Part shown: in pieces, positions 43,897 to 53,373 of the stretch
How positions within the stretch are numbered: the first letter of the stretch is position 1
How the letters are laid out: each line of letters opens with the position of its first letter
Source: JAKOWB01 sp038363005
GTDB lineage: Bacteria; Pseudomonadota; Alphaproteobacteria; Kiloniellales; JACOMY01
NCBI GenBank assembly: GCA_038363005.1
Contig: JBBQBI010000010.1
Coordinates: 62,001-126,000, forward strand
Direction of reading: 5' to 3'
DNA length: 64,000 bases
Translations under genes and position numbers: made by a program
The notes under the pieces: generated by a model
Database searches by the model: none
Seen by the model: only the letters and a program-made list of their open reading frames with translations
Told to the model about the DNA's origin: nothing

Positions 43897-45954
43897 TCAG
43901 GCCCCCGTGCCGGTGGCCGCCAGCGGCAGCACCAGGGCGGCGGTGCAGGCCACCATGGTGGCCGAGGCACGACTGATCGGATCGGTCATGTAGTAGTTGG
44001 CGATCGGCGAGCGGAAGGGCTCACTGCCCAGCGGACCGGCGGCGCCGAACTCACCCCAGGCGCCGGGTGTCGCCTCGTCGAGGCGGGCAAAGCGCGGATT
44101 GGCAGCGATCAGCTGGGCGCGCAGCTGGCCCAGGTTGTCATAGGGCAGGCGCTGACCCAGCACCTCCGACAGGGCGCGGATGATGGTCCAGTCCTCGCGC
44201 GCCTCGCCAGGCGGGAAGGCCGCCAAGCGGCCGAGCTGCACGCGGCCCTCGGTATTGACCCAGGTGCCGTTCTTCTCGGTAAAAGCAGCGCCCGGCAGCA
44301 CGACATCGGCGCGCGCCGCGCCGGCATCGCCGTGGTGCCCCTGGTAGATCACGAAGGCCTTGCCCAGGCGACCGGCCGGCAGCTCGTCGGCACCCAGCAG
44401 GTAGACCAGCTTGATCGCCCCGCTCTCGGCGCCGGCCAGGATGCCATCGCGGTCCAGCCCGCCGGCGCCGGGCAGGAAGCCCAGCAGCAGGCCGCCGACC
44501 CGCGCGGCCGCCATGTGCAGCACGTTGAAGCCATTCCAATCGTCACGCACCAGGCCCAGGTTCTCGGCCACCTGCCGCGCCAGGGCCAGCACGGCAGCGC
44601 CGTCGGGGCGCGCCAGGGCGCCCTGGCCGACGATGACGACCGGCCGCTTGGCGTCCTTCAGCACGGCACCGAAGCCCTCGCCCCGGGCCACGGCTTGCAG
44701 CGCCTCGGTCCCCTCGCCCAGGTGCTCGTAGGGGAAGGTCAGGTCAGGCTTGGGCCCAATGACCGCGATCTTCAGGCCACCCTTGAGGAAGCGCTTGCGC
44801 AGCCGCGCGTTGATCAGCGGTGCTTCCCAGCGCGGGTTGCTGCCGACCAGCAGCACGGCATCGGCCTGCTCCAGCCCGGCAATCGAGCTGTTGAACAGGA
44901 AGCCGGCCTCGGCCCCCTGCCCCAGCTTCGCGCCGTCCTGCCGGCAGTCCAGGTTGGCCGAACCCAGCGCGGTCATCAGCTGCTTCAACGCCAGCATGGA
45001 CTCGGCGTCGCAGAGGTCGCCGGCCAGCGCCGCCATCTCGGCACCCTGCAGGCCCGCCACCCGATCGGCGATAGCCTTGAAGGCCTCGTCCCAGCGGGCC
45101 GGGTGCAGGCGACCGTCGGCGCCGCGCACATAGGGTTTGTCGAGGCGTCGGCGGGTCAGGCCGTCGACGGCATAGCGCGACTTGTCGGCCAGCCACTCCT
45201 CGTTCACCGCCTCGTTGATGCGCGGCAGCACGCGCAGCACCTCGCGCCCGCGGGCGTCGACCCGGATGCTGCTGCCGACGGCGTCGAAGACGTCGACCGA
45301 ATCGGTCTTGCGCAGCTCCCAGGGGCGCGCGGTGAAGGCATAGGGCCGCGCGGTCAGCGCGCCGACCGGGCAGACATCGACCAGGTTGCCCGACAGCTCG
45401 CTGGCGACGGCACGCTCCAGGGTGGAGATCTCGGCGTGCTCGCCGCGATTCATCAGGCCGATCTCCTCGACCCCGGCGATCTCGGTGGCGAAGCGGACGC
45501 AGCGCGTGCATTGGATGCAGCGCGTCATCACCGTCTTGATCAGCGGGCCCATTTCCTTCTCGGTCACCGCGCGCTTGTTCTCGTCGTAGCGGCTGGCGTC
45601 GCGGCCATAGGCCATGGCCTGGTCCTGCAGGTCGCACTCGCCGCCCTGGTCGCAGATCGGGCAGTCCAGCGGGTGGTTGATCAGCAGGAATTCCATGACG
45701 CCCTTGCGGGCCTTCTGCACCACCGGCGTGTCGGTCTTGATCACCATGCCTTCCATCACCGGCATGGCGCAGGACGCGATGGGCTTCGGCGCCTTTTCCT
45801 GCTCCACCAGGCACATGCGGCAGTTGCCGGCGATCGACAGGCGCTCGTGGTAGCAGAAGCGCGGGATCTCGACGCCGGCGAGCTCGCAGGCCTGCAGCAC
45901 GGTGATGCCGGCCGGCACCTCGATCTCGCGTCCGTCGATGGTCATCTTCGGCAT
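43897..45954 (-). CDS. nuoG: NADH-quinone oxidoreductase subunit G
   Basis: A 685-residue iron-sulfur subunit. The N-terminal ferredoxin domain has FCYHERLSIAGNCRMCLVE for [2Fe-2S] N1b; NHPLDCPICDQGGECDLQD gives the His-ligated N5 cluster and RCIQCTRCVRFATEIAG plus VDVCPVGAL the N4 cluster. The rest is an inactive molybdopterin-oxidoreductase-like domain. It is shorter than E. coli NuoG and close to the mitochondrial NDUFS1 size, normal for this phylum. Confidence 0.96.
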   Translation of the reverse strand: MPKMTIDGREIEVPAGITVLQACELAGVEIPRFCYHERLSIAGNCRMCLVEQEKAPKPIASCAMPVMEGMVIKTDTPVVQKARKGVMEFLLINHPLDCPICDQGGECDLQDQAMAYGRDASRYDENKRAVTEKEMGPLIKTVMTRCIQCTRCVRFATEIAGVEEIGLMNRGEHAEISTLERAVASELSGNLVDVCPVGALTARPYAFTARPWELRKTDSVDVFDAVGSSIRVDARGREVLRVLPRINEAVNEEWLADKSRYAVDGLTRRRLDKPYVRGADGRLHPARWDEAFKAIADRVAGLQGAEMAALAGDLCDAESMLALKQLMTALGSANLDCRQDGAKLGQGAEAGFLFNSSIAGLEQADAVLLVGSNPRWEAPLINARLRKRFLKGGLKIAVIGPKPDLTFPYEHLGEGTEALQAVARGEGFGAVLKDAKRPVVIVGQGALARPDGAAVLALARQVAENLGLVRDDWNGFNVLHMAAARVGGLLLGFLPGAGGLDRDGILAGAESGAIKLVYLLGADELPAGRLGKAFVIYQGHHGDAGAARADVVLPGAAFTEKNGTWVNTEGRVQLGRLAAFPPGEAREDWTIIRALSEVLGQRLPYDNLGQLRAQLIAANPRFARLDEATPGAWGEFGAAGPLGSEPFRSPIANYYMTDPISRASATMVACTAALVLPLAATGTGA

Positions 45955-45969
45955 GACGGTCTGGTCTCT

Positions 45970-47253
45970 CTATTCGGCCGCGGCGCGCGCGCGGTAGGCG
46001 TCGATGCGGCGTTCCATCTCGGGGCGGAAGTGGCGGATCAGGCCCTGGATCGGCCAGGCCGCCGCGTCGCCCAGCGCGCAGATGGTATGGCCCTCGACCT
46101 GGTAGGTGACGTCGAGCAGCAGGTCGATCTCCGGCCTGGTCGCCTCGCCCGTCACCATGCGGTTCATCACGCGGTACATCCAGCCGGTGCCCTCGCGGCA
46201 GGGCGTGCACTGGCCGCAGGACTCGTGCATGTAGAAATGCGACAGCCGGGCGATGGCCTCGATGATGTCGGTCGACTTGTCCATCACGATCACCGCCGCC
46301 GTGCCCAGGCCCGACTTCACCTCGCGCAGCGCGTCGAAATCCATCAGCACCGTGTCGCAGATGTCGCCCGGCAGGCAGGGCACCGAGGAGCCGCCGGGAA
46401 TGATCGCCAGCAGGTTGTTCCAGCCACCACGCACACCGCCGGCATGCTTCTCGATCAGCTCCTTGAGCGGGATCGACATGGCCTCTTCGACATTGCAGGG
46501 CTTCTCGACGTGGCCGGAGATGGAGAAGATCTTGGTGCCGCTGTTGCGCGGCCGGCCGAACTGCTTCCACCAGGTGATGCCACGCCGCAGGATCTCCGGC
46601 GCCACCGCGATGGTCTCGACGTTGTTGATCGTGGTCGGGCAGCCATAGAGCCCCTGCGCCGCCGGGAAGGGCGGCTTCAGGCGCGGCTGGCCCTTCTTGC
46701 CCTCCAGGCTCTCCATCAGCGCCGATTCCTCGCCGCAGATGTAGGCGCCGGCGCCGCGGTGCAGGTAAACGTTCAGGTCCCAGCCAGTGCCCGCAGCGTT
46801 CTTGCCCAGCAGGCCCGCCGCATAGGCTTCGTCGATGGCGATCTGCGTGTTGGCCGCCTCGCCGTAGTACTCGCCACGCACGTAGATGTAGGCGGTCTGG
46901 CAGCCCATGGCGACGCAGGCGACCAGGATGCCTTCCAGCAGGCGATGCGGGTCGTTGCGCAGGATCTCGCGATCCTTGCAGGAGCCGGGCTCGGACTCGT
47001 CGGCGTTGATGATCAGGTAGCGCGGCCGCTCGTCGCGCTTCGGCCACATGAAGGACCACTTCATGCCAGTCGGGAAGCCGGCGCCGCCACGGCCGCGCAG
47101 GTCCGACTGCTTCATGGTGTCGATGATCTTCTCCGGCCCCAGCGCGGCGATGGTCTTCATCTCGCTCCAGATGCCACGCTTGCGCGCGCCCTCCAGGCGG
47201 AAGTCATGCTGGCCGTAGAGATTGGTGAAGATGCGGTCTTTGTCCTGCAGCAT
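45970..47253 (-). CDS. nuoF: NADH-quinone oxidoreductase subunit F
   Basis: A 427-residue NADH-oxidising subunit. FMN/NADH-binding glycine-rich segments RGRGGAGFPTGMKWSFM and GAGAYICGEESALMESLEG are clear, and the N3 [4Fe-4S] cluster ligands are in ESCGQCTPCREG and HTICALGDA. Eight bases after nuoE. Confidence 0.97.
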   Translation of the reverse strand: MLQDKDRIFTNLYGQHDFRLEGARKRGIWSEMKTIAALGPEKIIDTMKQSDLRGRGGAGFPTGMKWSFMWPKRDERPRYLIINADESEPGSCKDREILRNDPHRLLEGILVACVAMGCQTAYIYVRGEYYGEAANTQIAIDEAYAAGLLGKNAAGTGWDLNVYLHRGAGAYICGEESALMESLEGKKGQPRLKPPFPAAQGLYGCPTTINNVETIAVAPEILRRGITWWKQFGRPRNSGTKIFSISGHVEKPCNVEEAMSIPLKELIEKHAGGVRGGWNNLLAIIPGGSSVPCLPGDICDTVLMDFDALREVKSGLGTAAVIVMDKSTDIIEAIARLSHFYMHESCGQCTPCREGTGWMYRVMNRMVTGEATRPEIDLLLDVTYQVEGHTICALGDAAAWPIQGLIRHFRPEMERRIDAYRARAAAE

Positions 47254-47261
47254 GGGGCGCC

Positions 47262-47945
47262 TCAGCTCTTCGCTGGCTCGGCCGGCGGCGCGGGGGGCGC
47301 CGGCGGCGGGTCATTGCGCAGGATGCCCTCGGGATAGGCGCCCTCGGGCAGGTGATTGAGCGTGTGCGGGCCATCGGCGCGGGCCGAGCCGACGCGGCCG
47401 GTCTGCGAGCCCTTCTGCACCGCCTTGCCGTCCTTCAGGTCCTGCAGCAGGCGCGTCATGGACTCCGCCGTCAGGTCCTCGAAGTAGTCGTCGTTGATCT
47501 GCAGCATCGGTGCATTGCAGCAGGCGCCCATGCACTCGACCTCGACCAGGGTGAAAAGGCCATCGGCCGAGGTCTCGCCCTTGCCGATGTGGGCGAAGTC
47601 CTTGATCGCCTGGGTGACCTGGTCGCTGCCGCGCAGCCAGCAGGGCGTGGTGCGGCAGACCTGCAGCAGGTACTTCCCGACCGGCTGCTTGTTGAACATG
47701 GTGTAGAAGCTGGCCACCTCGTAGACCCGGATCGGCGGCATGCCCAGGAAGGCGGCGACGCACTCGATCACCGCCGGCGAGCAGAAGTTCGCGTTCTGCC
47801 GTTGGCCCAGGTCGAGCAGCGGGATCACCGCGCTCTGCTGCTTGTCAGCCGGATAGCGCGCCACGATGCGCTTGGCCAAGGCCTCGTTCTCCGGCGTGAA
47901 GGCGAAGCCGTGGGGATCGGGTGCGCGATAGGTGGTAGGTCTCAT
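47262..47945 (-). CDS. nuoE: NADH-quinone oxidoreductase subunit E
   Basis: A 227-residue thioredoxin-fold subunit with the N1a [2Fe-2S] cluster: CRTTPCWLRG and VECMGACCNAPM give the four Cys. The last 45 residues are an extension ending in Pro/Ala repeats. The ATG overlaps the nuoD stop by four bases. Confidence 0.96.
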   Translation of the reverse strand: MRPTTYRAPDPHGFAFTPENEALAKRIVARYPADKQQSAVIPLLDLGQRQNANFCSPAVIECVAAFLGMPPIRVYEVASFYTMFNKQPVGKYLLQVCRTTPCWLRGSDQVTQAIKDFAHIGKGETSADGLFTLVEVECMGACCNAPMLQINDDYFEDLTAESMTRLLQDLKDGKAVQKGSQTGRVGSARADGPHTLNHLPEGAYPEGILRNDPPPAPPAPPAEPAKS

Positions 47946-49120
47946 CGGTCGATCTCGCCGAACACGACGTCCATGGAACCAAGGATCGCCACGCTGTCCG
48001 CCAGCATGTGGCCCTTGCAGAGGTAGTCCATCGCCGCCAGATGCGCAAAACCCGGGGCGCGGATGTGGCAGCGATAGGGTTTGTTGCTGCCGTCGGCCAC
48101 CAGGTAGACGGCGAACTCGCCCTTCGGCGCCTCGACCGCGGTGTAGGTCTCGCCCGCCGGCACGTGATAGCCCTCGGTATAGAGCTTGAAGTGATGGATC
48201 AGCGCTTCCATCGAGCGCTTCATCTCCGCCCGCTTTGGCGGTGTCACCTTGTGGTTCGGCGTGGAGACCGGTCCCTCGGGCAGCTTGGCCAGAGCCTGCT
48301 GCACGATCTTGTTCGACTGCCGCATCTCCTCGATACGGATCAGGTAGCGGTCGAAGCAGTCGCCGTTCTTGCCGATCGGGATGCCGAAGTCATAGGTCTC
48401 GTAGCCATCGTAGGGCTGTGCCTTGCGCAGGTCCCAGGCCACGCCCGAGGCACGCAGCATCGGCCCGGTGAAGGCCCAGTCCATGGCCTCCTCGGCGCTG
48501 GCGATGCCGATATCCACGGTGCGCTGGCGGAAGATGCGGTTCTCGGTCAGCAGGCCTTCCAGGTCGTCGACGAACTTGGGGAAGGATTCGCTGAAGCGCT
48601 GGATGTCATCGGTCAGCCCGGCCGGCAGGTCCAGGTGCACGCCGCCCGGCCGGAAGTAGGCCGAATGCAGGCGCGCGCCGCAGACCCGCTCATAGAATTC
48701 CATGATCTTCTCGCGCTGCTCGAAGGCCCACAGCGAGGGCGCCATGGCACCGACGTCGAGCGCGAAGGTGGTGATGTTCAGCAGATGGTTGGTGATGCGC
48801 GACAGCTCGCCGAACAGCACGCGGATGCACTGGCCACGCGGCGGCGCCTGGATGCCCAGCAACTTCTCCACGGCCAGCGCGAAGGCGTGCTCCTGGTTCA
48901 TCGGCGCGACGTAGTCCAGGCGGTCGAAATAGGGCACCGCCTGCAGGTAGGTCTTGTACTCGATCAGCTTCTCGGTGCCGCGATGCAGCAGGCCGATGTG
49001 CGGGTCGGCGCGCTCCACCGTCTCGCCGTCCATCTCCATCACCAGGCGCAGCACACCGTGCGCGGCCGGGTGCTGCGGGCCGAAATTCAGCGTCAGCGGC
49101 TTGATATGGGCTTCGCTCAT
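47942..49120 (-). CDS. nuoD: NADH-quinone oxidoreductase subunit D
   Basis: A 392-residue subunit forming the quinone-reduction site with NuoB, related to hydrogenase large subunits. NFGPQHPAAHGVLRLVMEMD, DPHIGLLHRGTEKLIEYKT and the C-terminal MDVVFGEIDR are hallmark sequences. Unlike E. coli it is not fused to NuoC. It overlaps both neighbours by four bases. Confidence 0.97.
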   Translation of the reverse strand: MSEAHIKPLTLNFGPQHPAAHGVLRLVMEMDGETVERADPHIGLLHRGTEKLIEYKTYLQAVPYFDRLDYVAPMNQEHAFALAVEKLLGIQAPPRGQCIRVLFGELSRITNHLLNITTFALDVGAMAPSLWAFEQREKIMEFYERVCGARLHSAYFRPGGVHLDLPAGLTDDIQRFSESFPKFVDDLEGLLTENRIFRQRTVDIGIASAEEAMDWAFTGPMLRASGVAWDLRKAQPYDGYETYDFGIPIGKNGDCFDRYLIRIEEMRQSNKIVQQALAKLPEGPVSTPNHKVTPPKRAEMKRSMEALIHHFKLYTEGYHVPAGETYTAVEAPKGEFAVYLVADGSNKPYRCHIRAPGFAHLAAMDYLCKGHMLADSVAILGSMDVVFGEIDR

Positions 49121-49737
49121 GCCTTGTCCTTCGTCGCCTTCTCGTCACCCGGCAGCGGCGAAGGCGGCTGCAACATGCCCTCCCACGGCGACATGAAGTC
49201 GAATGTGCGGAACTCCTGCGTCAACTTCACCGGCTCGTAGACCACGCGCTTCTGCGCCTCGTCGTAGCGCACCTCGACATAGCCGGTCAGCGGGAAGTCC
49301 TTGCGCAGCGGATGCCCCTCGAAGCCGTAGTCGGTCAGGATGCGGCGCAGGTCGGGGTGCTCGCTGAAGAACACGCCGTAGAGGTCCCAGATTTCGCGCT
49401 CGAACCAGTTGGCGGCGTTGAACAGGCCGCAGGCCGAGGGCACCGGCGTTTCCTCGTCGGTGGTCAGCTTCACGCGCACCCGCTGGTTATGCCGCAGCGA
49501 CAGCATGTTGTAGACGATGACGAAGCGCTCGGGCTCGTCCGGCAGGTCGACGGCGGTGATATCGACCAGCTGCTTGAACTGGCTGTTCTGGTCGTCGCGC
49601 AGAAAGGTCAGCAGCTTCAGGATCTGCCCGCGCGAAGACTCCAGCATCAGCTCGCCCAGCTTTACCTCAACGCCGGTCACGGCGTCGGGCAGCGCGGCGG
49701 CGATCTGGTCGCCCAGTTCCTTCAAGGCCTCGCTCAT
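49117..49737 (-). CDS. nuoC: NADH-quinone oxidoreductase subunit C
   Basis: A 206-residue peripheral-arm subunit. The family signature is ANWFEREIWDLYGVFFSEHP followed by RRILTDYGFEGHPLRKDFP. ATG at 49737 starts the recognisable protein; a longer frame into nuoB is not coding. Twenty-eight bases after nuoB. Confidence 0.96.
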   Translation of the reverse strand: MSEALKELGDQIAAALPDAVTGVEVKLGELMLESSRGQILKLLTFLRDDQNSQFKQLVDITAVDLPDEPERFVIVYNMLSLRHNQRVRVKLTTDEETPVPSACGLFNAANWFEREIWDLYGVFFSEHPDLRRILTDYGFEGHPLRKDFPLTGYVEVRYDEAQKRVVYEPVKLTQEFRTFDFMSPWEGMLQPPSPLPGDEKATKDKA

Positions 49738-49765
49738 CCTGGACCTGTCCCCTTGCCCAGCCGGA

Positions 49766-50305
49766 TCAACGGCTGAGGCCGCCCTCGCGGCGGATCTTCT
49801 TCTGCAGCTGCAGGATGCCGTAGAGCAGCGCCTCGGCGGTCGGCGGGCAGCCCGGGACATAGATATCCACCGGCACCACGCGGTCGCAGCCACGCACCAC
49901 GGCGTAGGAATAGTGATAGTAGCCACCGCCGTTGGCGCAGGAGCCCATGGAGATGACCCAGCGCGGCTCTGGCATCTGGTCGTAGACCTTGCGGAGCGCC
50001 GGGGCCATCTTGTTGGTCAAGGTGCCGGCGACGATCATCACGTCGGATTGCCGCGGGCTGGCGCGCGGCACCACGCCAAAGCGGTCGAGGTCGTAGCGCG
50101 CCATGTAAGCGTGGATCATCTCCACCGCGCAGCAGGCCAAACCGAAGGTCATGGGCCACAGCGAGCCAGTGCGCGCCCAGGCCACCAGCTTGTCCAGCTT
50201 GGCGACGACGAAACCCTTGTCGCTGATCTCGTCGGTCACCTGCTTCAGCGCGCTGTCCTGCTGCGCGCCGGGCGGCAGCGGCGCGGGTACCTGGGTCACT
50301 CCCAT
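49766..50305 (-). CDS. nuoB: NADH-quinone oxidoreductase subunit B
   Basis: A 179-residue subunit carrying cluster N2, the last [4Fe-4S] before quinone. Cys ligands lie in FGLACCAVEMIHAYM, MGSCANGGGYYHYSY and YVPGCPPTAEALLYG. ATG at 50305, inside the last codons of nuoA, has an AAGGGGG site upstream and is preferred over the ATG at 50326. Confidence 0.96.
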   Translation of the reverse strand: MGVTQVPAPLPPGAQQDSALKQVTDEISDKGFVVAKLDKLVAWARTGSLWPMTFGLACCAVEMIHAYMARYDLDRFGVVPRASPRQSDVMIVAGTLTNKMAPALRKVYDQMPEPRWVISMGSCANGGGYYHYSYAVVRGCDRVVPVDIYVPGCPPTAEALLYGILQLQKKIRREGGLSR

Positions 50306-50664
50306 TCGAGCGCCCCCTTCTTCCATTCATAGACGAAGCCGATGGTCAGCAGACCGAGGAAGGCCATCATGGACCAGAAGCCGAACTGCCCGATCTCGGC
50401 CAGGCCAACGGCCCAGGGGAACAGGAAGGCAACCTCGAGGTCGAAGATGATGAAGAGGATGGCAACTAGGTAGAAGCGCACGTCAAACTTGCCGCGTGCG
50501 TCGTCAAAGGCCTCGAAGCCGCATTCGTAGGCCGAGACCTTCTCCGAGTCGGGCTTCTGCTTGGCCAACAGGTAGGACGCCAGGACCATAACGCCGGACA
50601 GTCCCCCGGCGATGCCCAGGAACAGCAGGATCGGCAGATAATCGCTCAGAATGCCGTCGGGCAT
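50296..50664 (-). CDS. nuoA: NADH-quinone oxidoreductase subunit A
   Basis: A 122-residue three-helix subunit, first gene of the operon. SAYECGFEAFDDARGKFDVRF is the conserved loop at the quinone site, followed by FYLVAILFIIFDLEVAFLFP. It overlaps nuoB by ten bases. A promoter candidate lies about 95 bases upstream. Confidence 0.97.
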   Translation of the reverse strand: MPDGILSDYLPILLFLGIAGGLSGVMVLASYLLAKQKPDSEKVSAYECGFEAFDDARGKFDVRFYLVAILFIIFDLEVAFLFPWAVGLAEIGQFGFWSMMAFLGLLTIGFVYEWKKGALEWE

Positions 50665-50756
50665 CGGGGCTCCCCTTCCTCGACCGCGCGACGCCTCTTG
50701 TGGTGCCTACGTGCTGCGCTGCACGCAGGGCGTCGGGCCCAGCGCGGTCGCGGCGG

Positions 50757-50785
50757 ACTATAGTGCGGCGCACCCAAGCTGCAAA
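50757..50785 (-). promoter_or_regulatory. nuo operon promoter candidate
   Basis: On the minus strand TTTGCA and TATAGT are separated by 17 bases. Transcription would begin near 50750, about 85 bases before nuoA. The rest of the gap 50665-50862 shows no gene. Confidence 0.5.
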
Positions 50786-50862
50786 GGCGATTTGGCGCCG
50801 CAGCGGATGCCCCTGCCTTAGACCGGACCGGCAGTCCTTGCAAGGCTTCCAGGGCGGCCGGT

Positions 50863-51459
50863 TCAGGCCGGCAGAACCTCATAGGCCACGTCCTGCGGCC
50901 GGCAGTCGGGGCCATTCAGCGGCAGCATGTCGATCGGGCAGGCCGAGAGGGCGACAATGCAGTCCAATTCGGCGCGCAGCGTCACCTGGTCGCCCGGCCG
51001 GCTGACCGGCGGCAGGATACGGAAGCTGCCGTCCGGCGCGACCGGCACGTTCATGAAGAGGTTGATCGCCGAGGGCACGGTCGCCGGCGGGGTGATGCCG
51101 AGACTACTCAGCGCCTCACGCCAATTGTCGGCACAGTTGCGGTGATAGCCGGCGACGCCGAGCTGGTTGTAACGGCGTGCATCGCAGCAGGGGAACAGCG
51201 TGTCGTGGATGCCGGGCGAGCTGTCCTCCACCAGGGTCAGGATCGGCCGGCGCAGCTGGGTCCAGAACTGGTCACCCTGGCGCGGATGCAGCCGGTACCA
51301 GACGTTGCGCGAATGCTGGATCGACAGGCATTCACCCAAGTCTTCGGCGTTGTGCGCGAAGAGATCCACCACCTGGCTGCCGTAGGTATTGATGACGCGC
51401 AGGCTGTCGCCCTGGCGCAATCGAAGTCCGGCGCCCTCGCTTCCCTTGACGACTGGCAT
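50863..51459 (-). CDS. DUF1989 / urea carboxylase-associated family protein
   Basis: About 198 residues. The core LRLRQGDSLRVINTYGSQVV, DLFAHNAEDLGECLSIQHSR, the Cys-rich FPCCDARRYNQLG and NLFMNVPVAPDGS are DUF1989 landmarks; conserved Cys and His could bind metal. Family members occur beside urea carboxylase or in amino-acid gene clusters, and biochemical function is poorly known. ATG at 51459 is chosen, but an 11-base G run (minus strand) lies six bases upstream and the frame stays open through it, so the start is uncertain. It sits upstream of nuoA on the same strand, and the amidase gene lies 411 bases away, divergently. Confidence 0.82.
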   Translation of the reverse strand: MPVVKGSEGAGLRLRQGDSLRVINTYGSQVVDLFAHNAEDLGECLSIQHSRNVWYRLHPRQGDQFWTQLRRPILTLVEDSSPGIHDTLFPCCDARRYNQLGVAGYHRNCADNWREALSSLGITPPATVPSAINLFMNVPVAPDGSFRILPPVSRPGDQVTLRAELDCIVALSACPIDMLPLNGPDCRPQDVAYEVLPA

Positions 51460-51870
51460 CTCCACCCCCCCCCCCTCTCCTGACCGGGCCCCAGGCTCGG
51501 CTGGAGAGGCGCAGGGGGTCAAGGGCGATGGCGGATCATGGGGTGGGGAGCGTGCCGAAGTTGCGCCCGGCCCAATCGTCGAAGGCGGGCAGCGGCGCTT
51601 CGCTCGCAGCGGCGCCGGCCCGGCAGGTCGCACGCAGCAGGTCGCCCCGCGTGGAGCGAAACAGGGTAATGCCGAGGCAACGGAGCAAGCGATCCATAAT
51701 GCGATCAATCCTGGTTTCAGGCCGTGGTACGACAACTACCAGCAGGCAGCCCCGGCGGATGCGGCGCATGGCGCATTCGCGCGGGTTGCATGGATCGGCC
51801 AGGGCGCGGACTTGCGCCCTGCAGCACAATCCTCAAGCTGGTCGGACAGCCAGCGGCGAAGGAGCGATCC
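51460..51870. other. 411-base gap between divergent DUF1989 and amidase genes
   Basis: No well-supported gene. A minus-strand frame of 53 codons (51536-51697, starting MDRLLRCLGITLF) has a weak AGGA upstream but no recognisable family, and plus-strand frames through here show none either. The region probably holds divergent promoters; no clear boxes were identified. An 11-base C run begins at 51465. Confidence 0.4.
51465..51475. repeat. 11-base poly-C tract next to the DUF1989 start
   Basis: Eleven consecutive C (plus strand), i.e. a G run just upstream of the DUF1989 start codon on the minus strand. Homopolymers of this length are prone to slippage in replication and to miscounting in sequencing. 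Confidence 0.9.
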
Positions 51871-53301
51871 ATGGCAAGCGATGACCTGATCCGGCTGACG
51901 GCCAGCCGGGCCGTGGCTCTGTTGCGCAAGGGCGAGGTTTCCCCACTGGAGCTGGTCGAGGCCGCCGCGCGGCGGATCGAGGCCGTCGAACCCCAGGTCA
52001 ACGCCCTGCCCCATCGCTTCCTGGACCAGGCACGCGACACGGCCAGGGCCTTCGACCCGCGCCGGACCGACGAGGCGCTGCGCCAGCACCCGGGTTGGCT
52101 GGCTGGCCTGCCCATCGCGGTCAAGGACTACAACGATGTCGGCGGCCAGCCGACGACCTATGGCTCGCCGCTCTTCGCCGCCAACGTGCCCGCGCGTTCC
52201 GACCTTACGGTGCGGCGGCTGGTGTCGCGCGGCGCCCTGCCGATCGCCAAGTCGAACGTGCCGGAATTCGCCGGCGCCAACACCTTCAACCGGGTCTACG
52301 GCGCCACCCGCAATCCCTGGGACCTGTCGCGCACGGCCGGCGGCTCCTCCGGCGGTTCGGCGGCTGCGCTGGCCTGCGGCAGCGTCTGGCTGGCCACCGG
52401 CAACGACCTGGGCGGCAGCCTGCGGATTCCGGCCAGCTACTGCGGCATTGTCGGGCTACGGCCCAGCGTCGGCCGGGTGCCGCGCCCGGCCGGCTGCCTG
52501 CCCTTTGACCCGCTTTGGGTCGAGGGGCCCATGGCAAGAAATGTCGCCGACCTTGCCCTGATGCTGGATGCCGAGGCCGGCGCCACGCCGGAGGACCCGC
52601 TGGCCCTGCCTGCCCCCAATCAATCCTTCACGGCCGCCGCCGCGGCCCGCCAGGCGCCGAAGCGCATCGGCTTCAGCGTCGACCTGGGCCAGGGCCGCGC
52701 TGTCGACCACGAGGTCGCGGCACTCTGCCGCAGCGCCACGACGAGCTTCGAGGCGCTGGGCGCCCGGGTAGAGGAGGCTTGCCCCGACCTGACCGACGGC
52801 ATCGACTGCTTCCAAGTGCTGCGCGCCCAGATGTTCGCTGCCGTGCGCGGCGGGCTGCTGCCCCGCCATCGCGACGAGATCGCCCCGGAAATCGTCTGGA
52901 ACCTGGAGAAGGGCCTGGGCCTGAGCGGCGAGGAGATCCAGCGCGCCGAACGGGTGCGGCAGCGGCTGTATCATGCCGTGGCCGCCTGGTTCGGCGACTA
53001 CGACTTGCTGGCCTGCCCCGTGGTGGCGCTGCCGCCTTTTCCGGTCGAACAGCGCTATCCAACGGAAATCAATGGCGAACCGCTGACGACCTACATCGAC
53101 TGGATGTTCCTGACCTTCGTCCTGACACTGACCGGCTGCCCGGCCATTTCGATCCCCTGCGGCTTCACCGCCGGCGGCTTGCCGGTGGGCCTGCAGCTGG
53201 TCGGCCCGCCGCAGGGCGACGCCGCGCTGCTGGGGGCGGCCGGATCCCTGGAAGAGGTATTGGACTTGGCAGGGCGCGTGCCGCTGGCGCTGGTTGGCTA
53301 G
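51871..53301 (+). CDS. amidase-signature family amidase
   Basis: A 476-residue amidase-signature hydrolase. The catalytic triad is visible: Lys85 in LPIAVKDYNDV, cis-Ser160 in TAGGSSGGSAAA and nucleophile Ser183 in NDLGGSLRIPASYCG. ATG at 51871 has AAGGAG six bases upstream. Members hydrolyse amides or act as GatA; the variable C-terminal part, with MFLTFVLTLTGCPAISIP, fits a catabolic amidase rather than GatA, and no gatC/gatB is near. Substrate unknown. Confidence 0.9.
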   Translation: MASDDLIRLTASRAVALLRKGEVSPLELVEAAARRIEAVEPQVNALPHRFLDQARDTARAFDPRRTDEALRQHPGWLAGLPIAVKDYNDVGGQPTTYGSPLFAANVPARSDLTVRRLVSRGALPIAKSNVPEFAGANTFNRVYGATRNPWDLSRTAGGSSGGSAAALACGSVWLATGNDLGGSLRIPASYCGIVGLRPSVGRVPRPAGCLPFDPLWVEGPMARNVADLALMLDAEAGATPEDPLALPAPNQSFTAAAAARQAPKRIGFSVDLGQGRAVDHEVAALCRSATTSFEALGARVEEACPDLTDGIDCFQVLRAQMFAAVRGGLLPRHRDEIAPEIVWNLEKGLGLSGEEIQRAERVRQRLYHAVAAWFGDYDLLACPVVALPPFPVEQRYPTEINGEPLTTYIDWMFLTFVLTLTGCPAISIPCGFTAGGLPVGLQLVGPPQGDAALLGAAGSLEEVLDLAGRVPLALVG

Positions 53302-53373
53302 GCATCGTCAAAAACAACAACACCGGTATGCTTTATGAGTGCTTGATAGAGATCAATGCCCGCTCCAGATGTA

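Noticed and set aside
43720..47337. Open frame of about 1205 codons on the plus strand
   Set aside because: Antisense to nuoG and nuoF, which carry all their iron-sulfur motifs. The translation is His/Gln/Arg-rich and repetitive without family features, typical of a mirror frame.
51536..51697. 53-codon minus-strand frame between DUF1989 and amidase genes
   Set aside because: Weak ribosome site, no family features and competing frames of similar quality on the other strand; described only within the gap entry.
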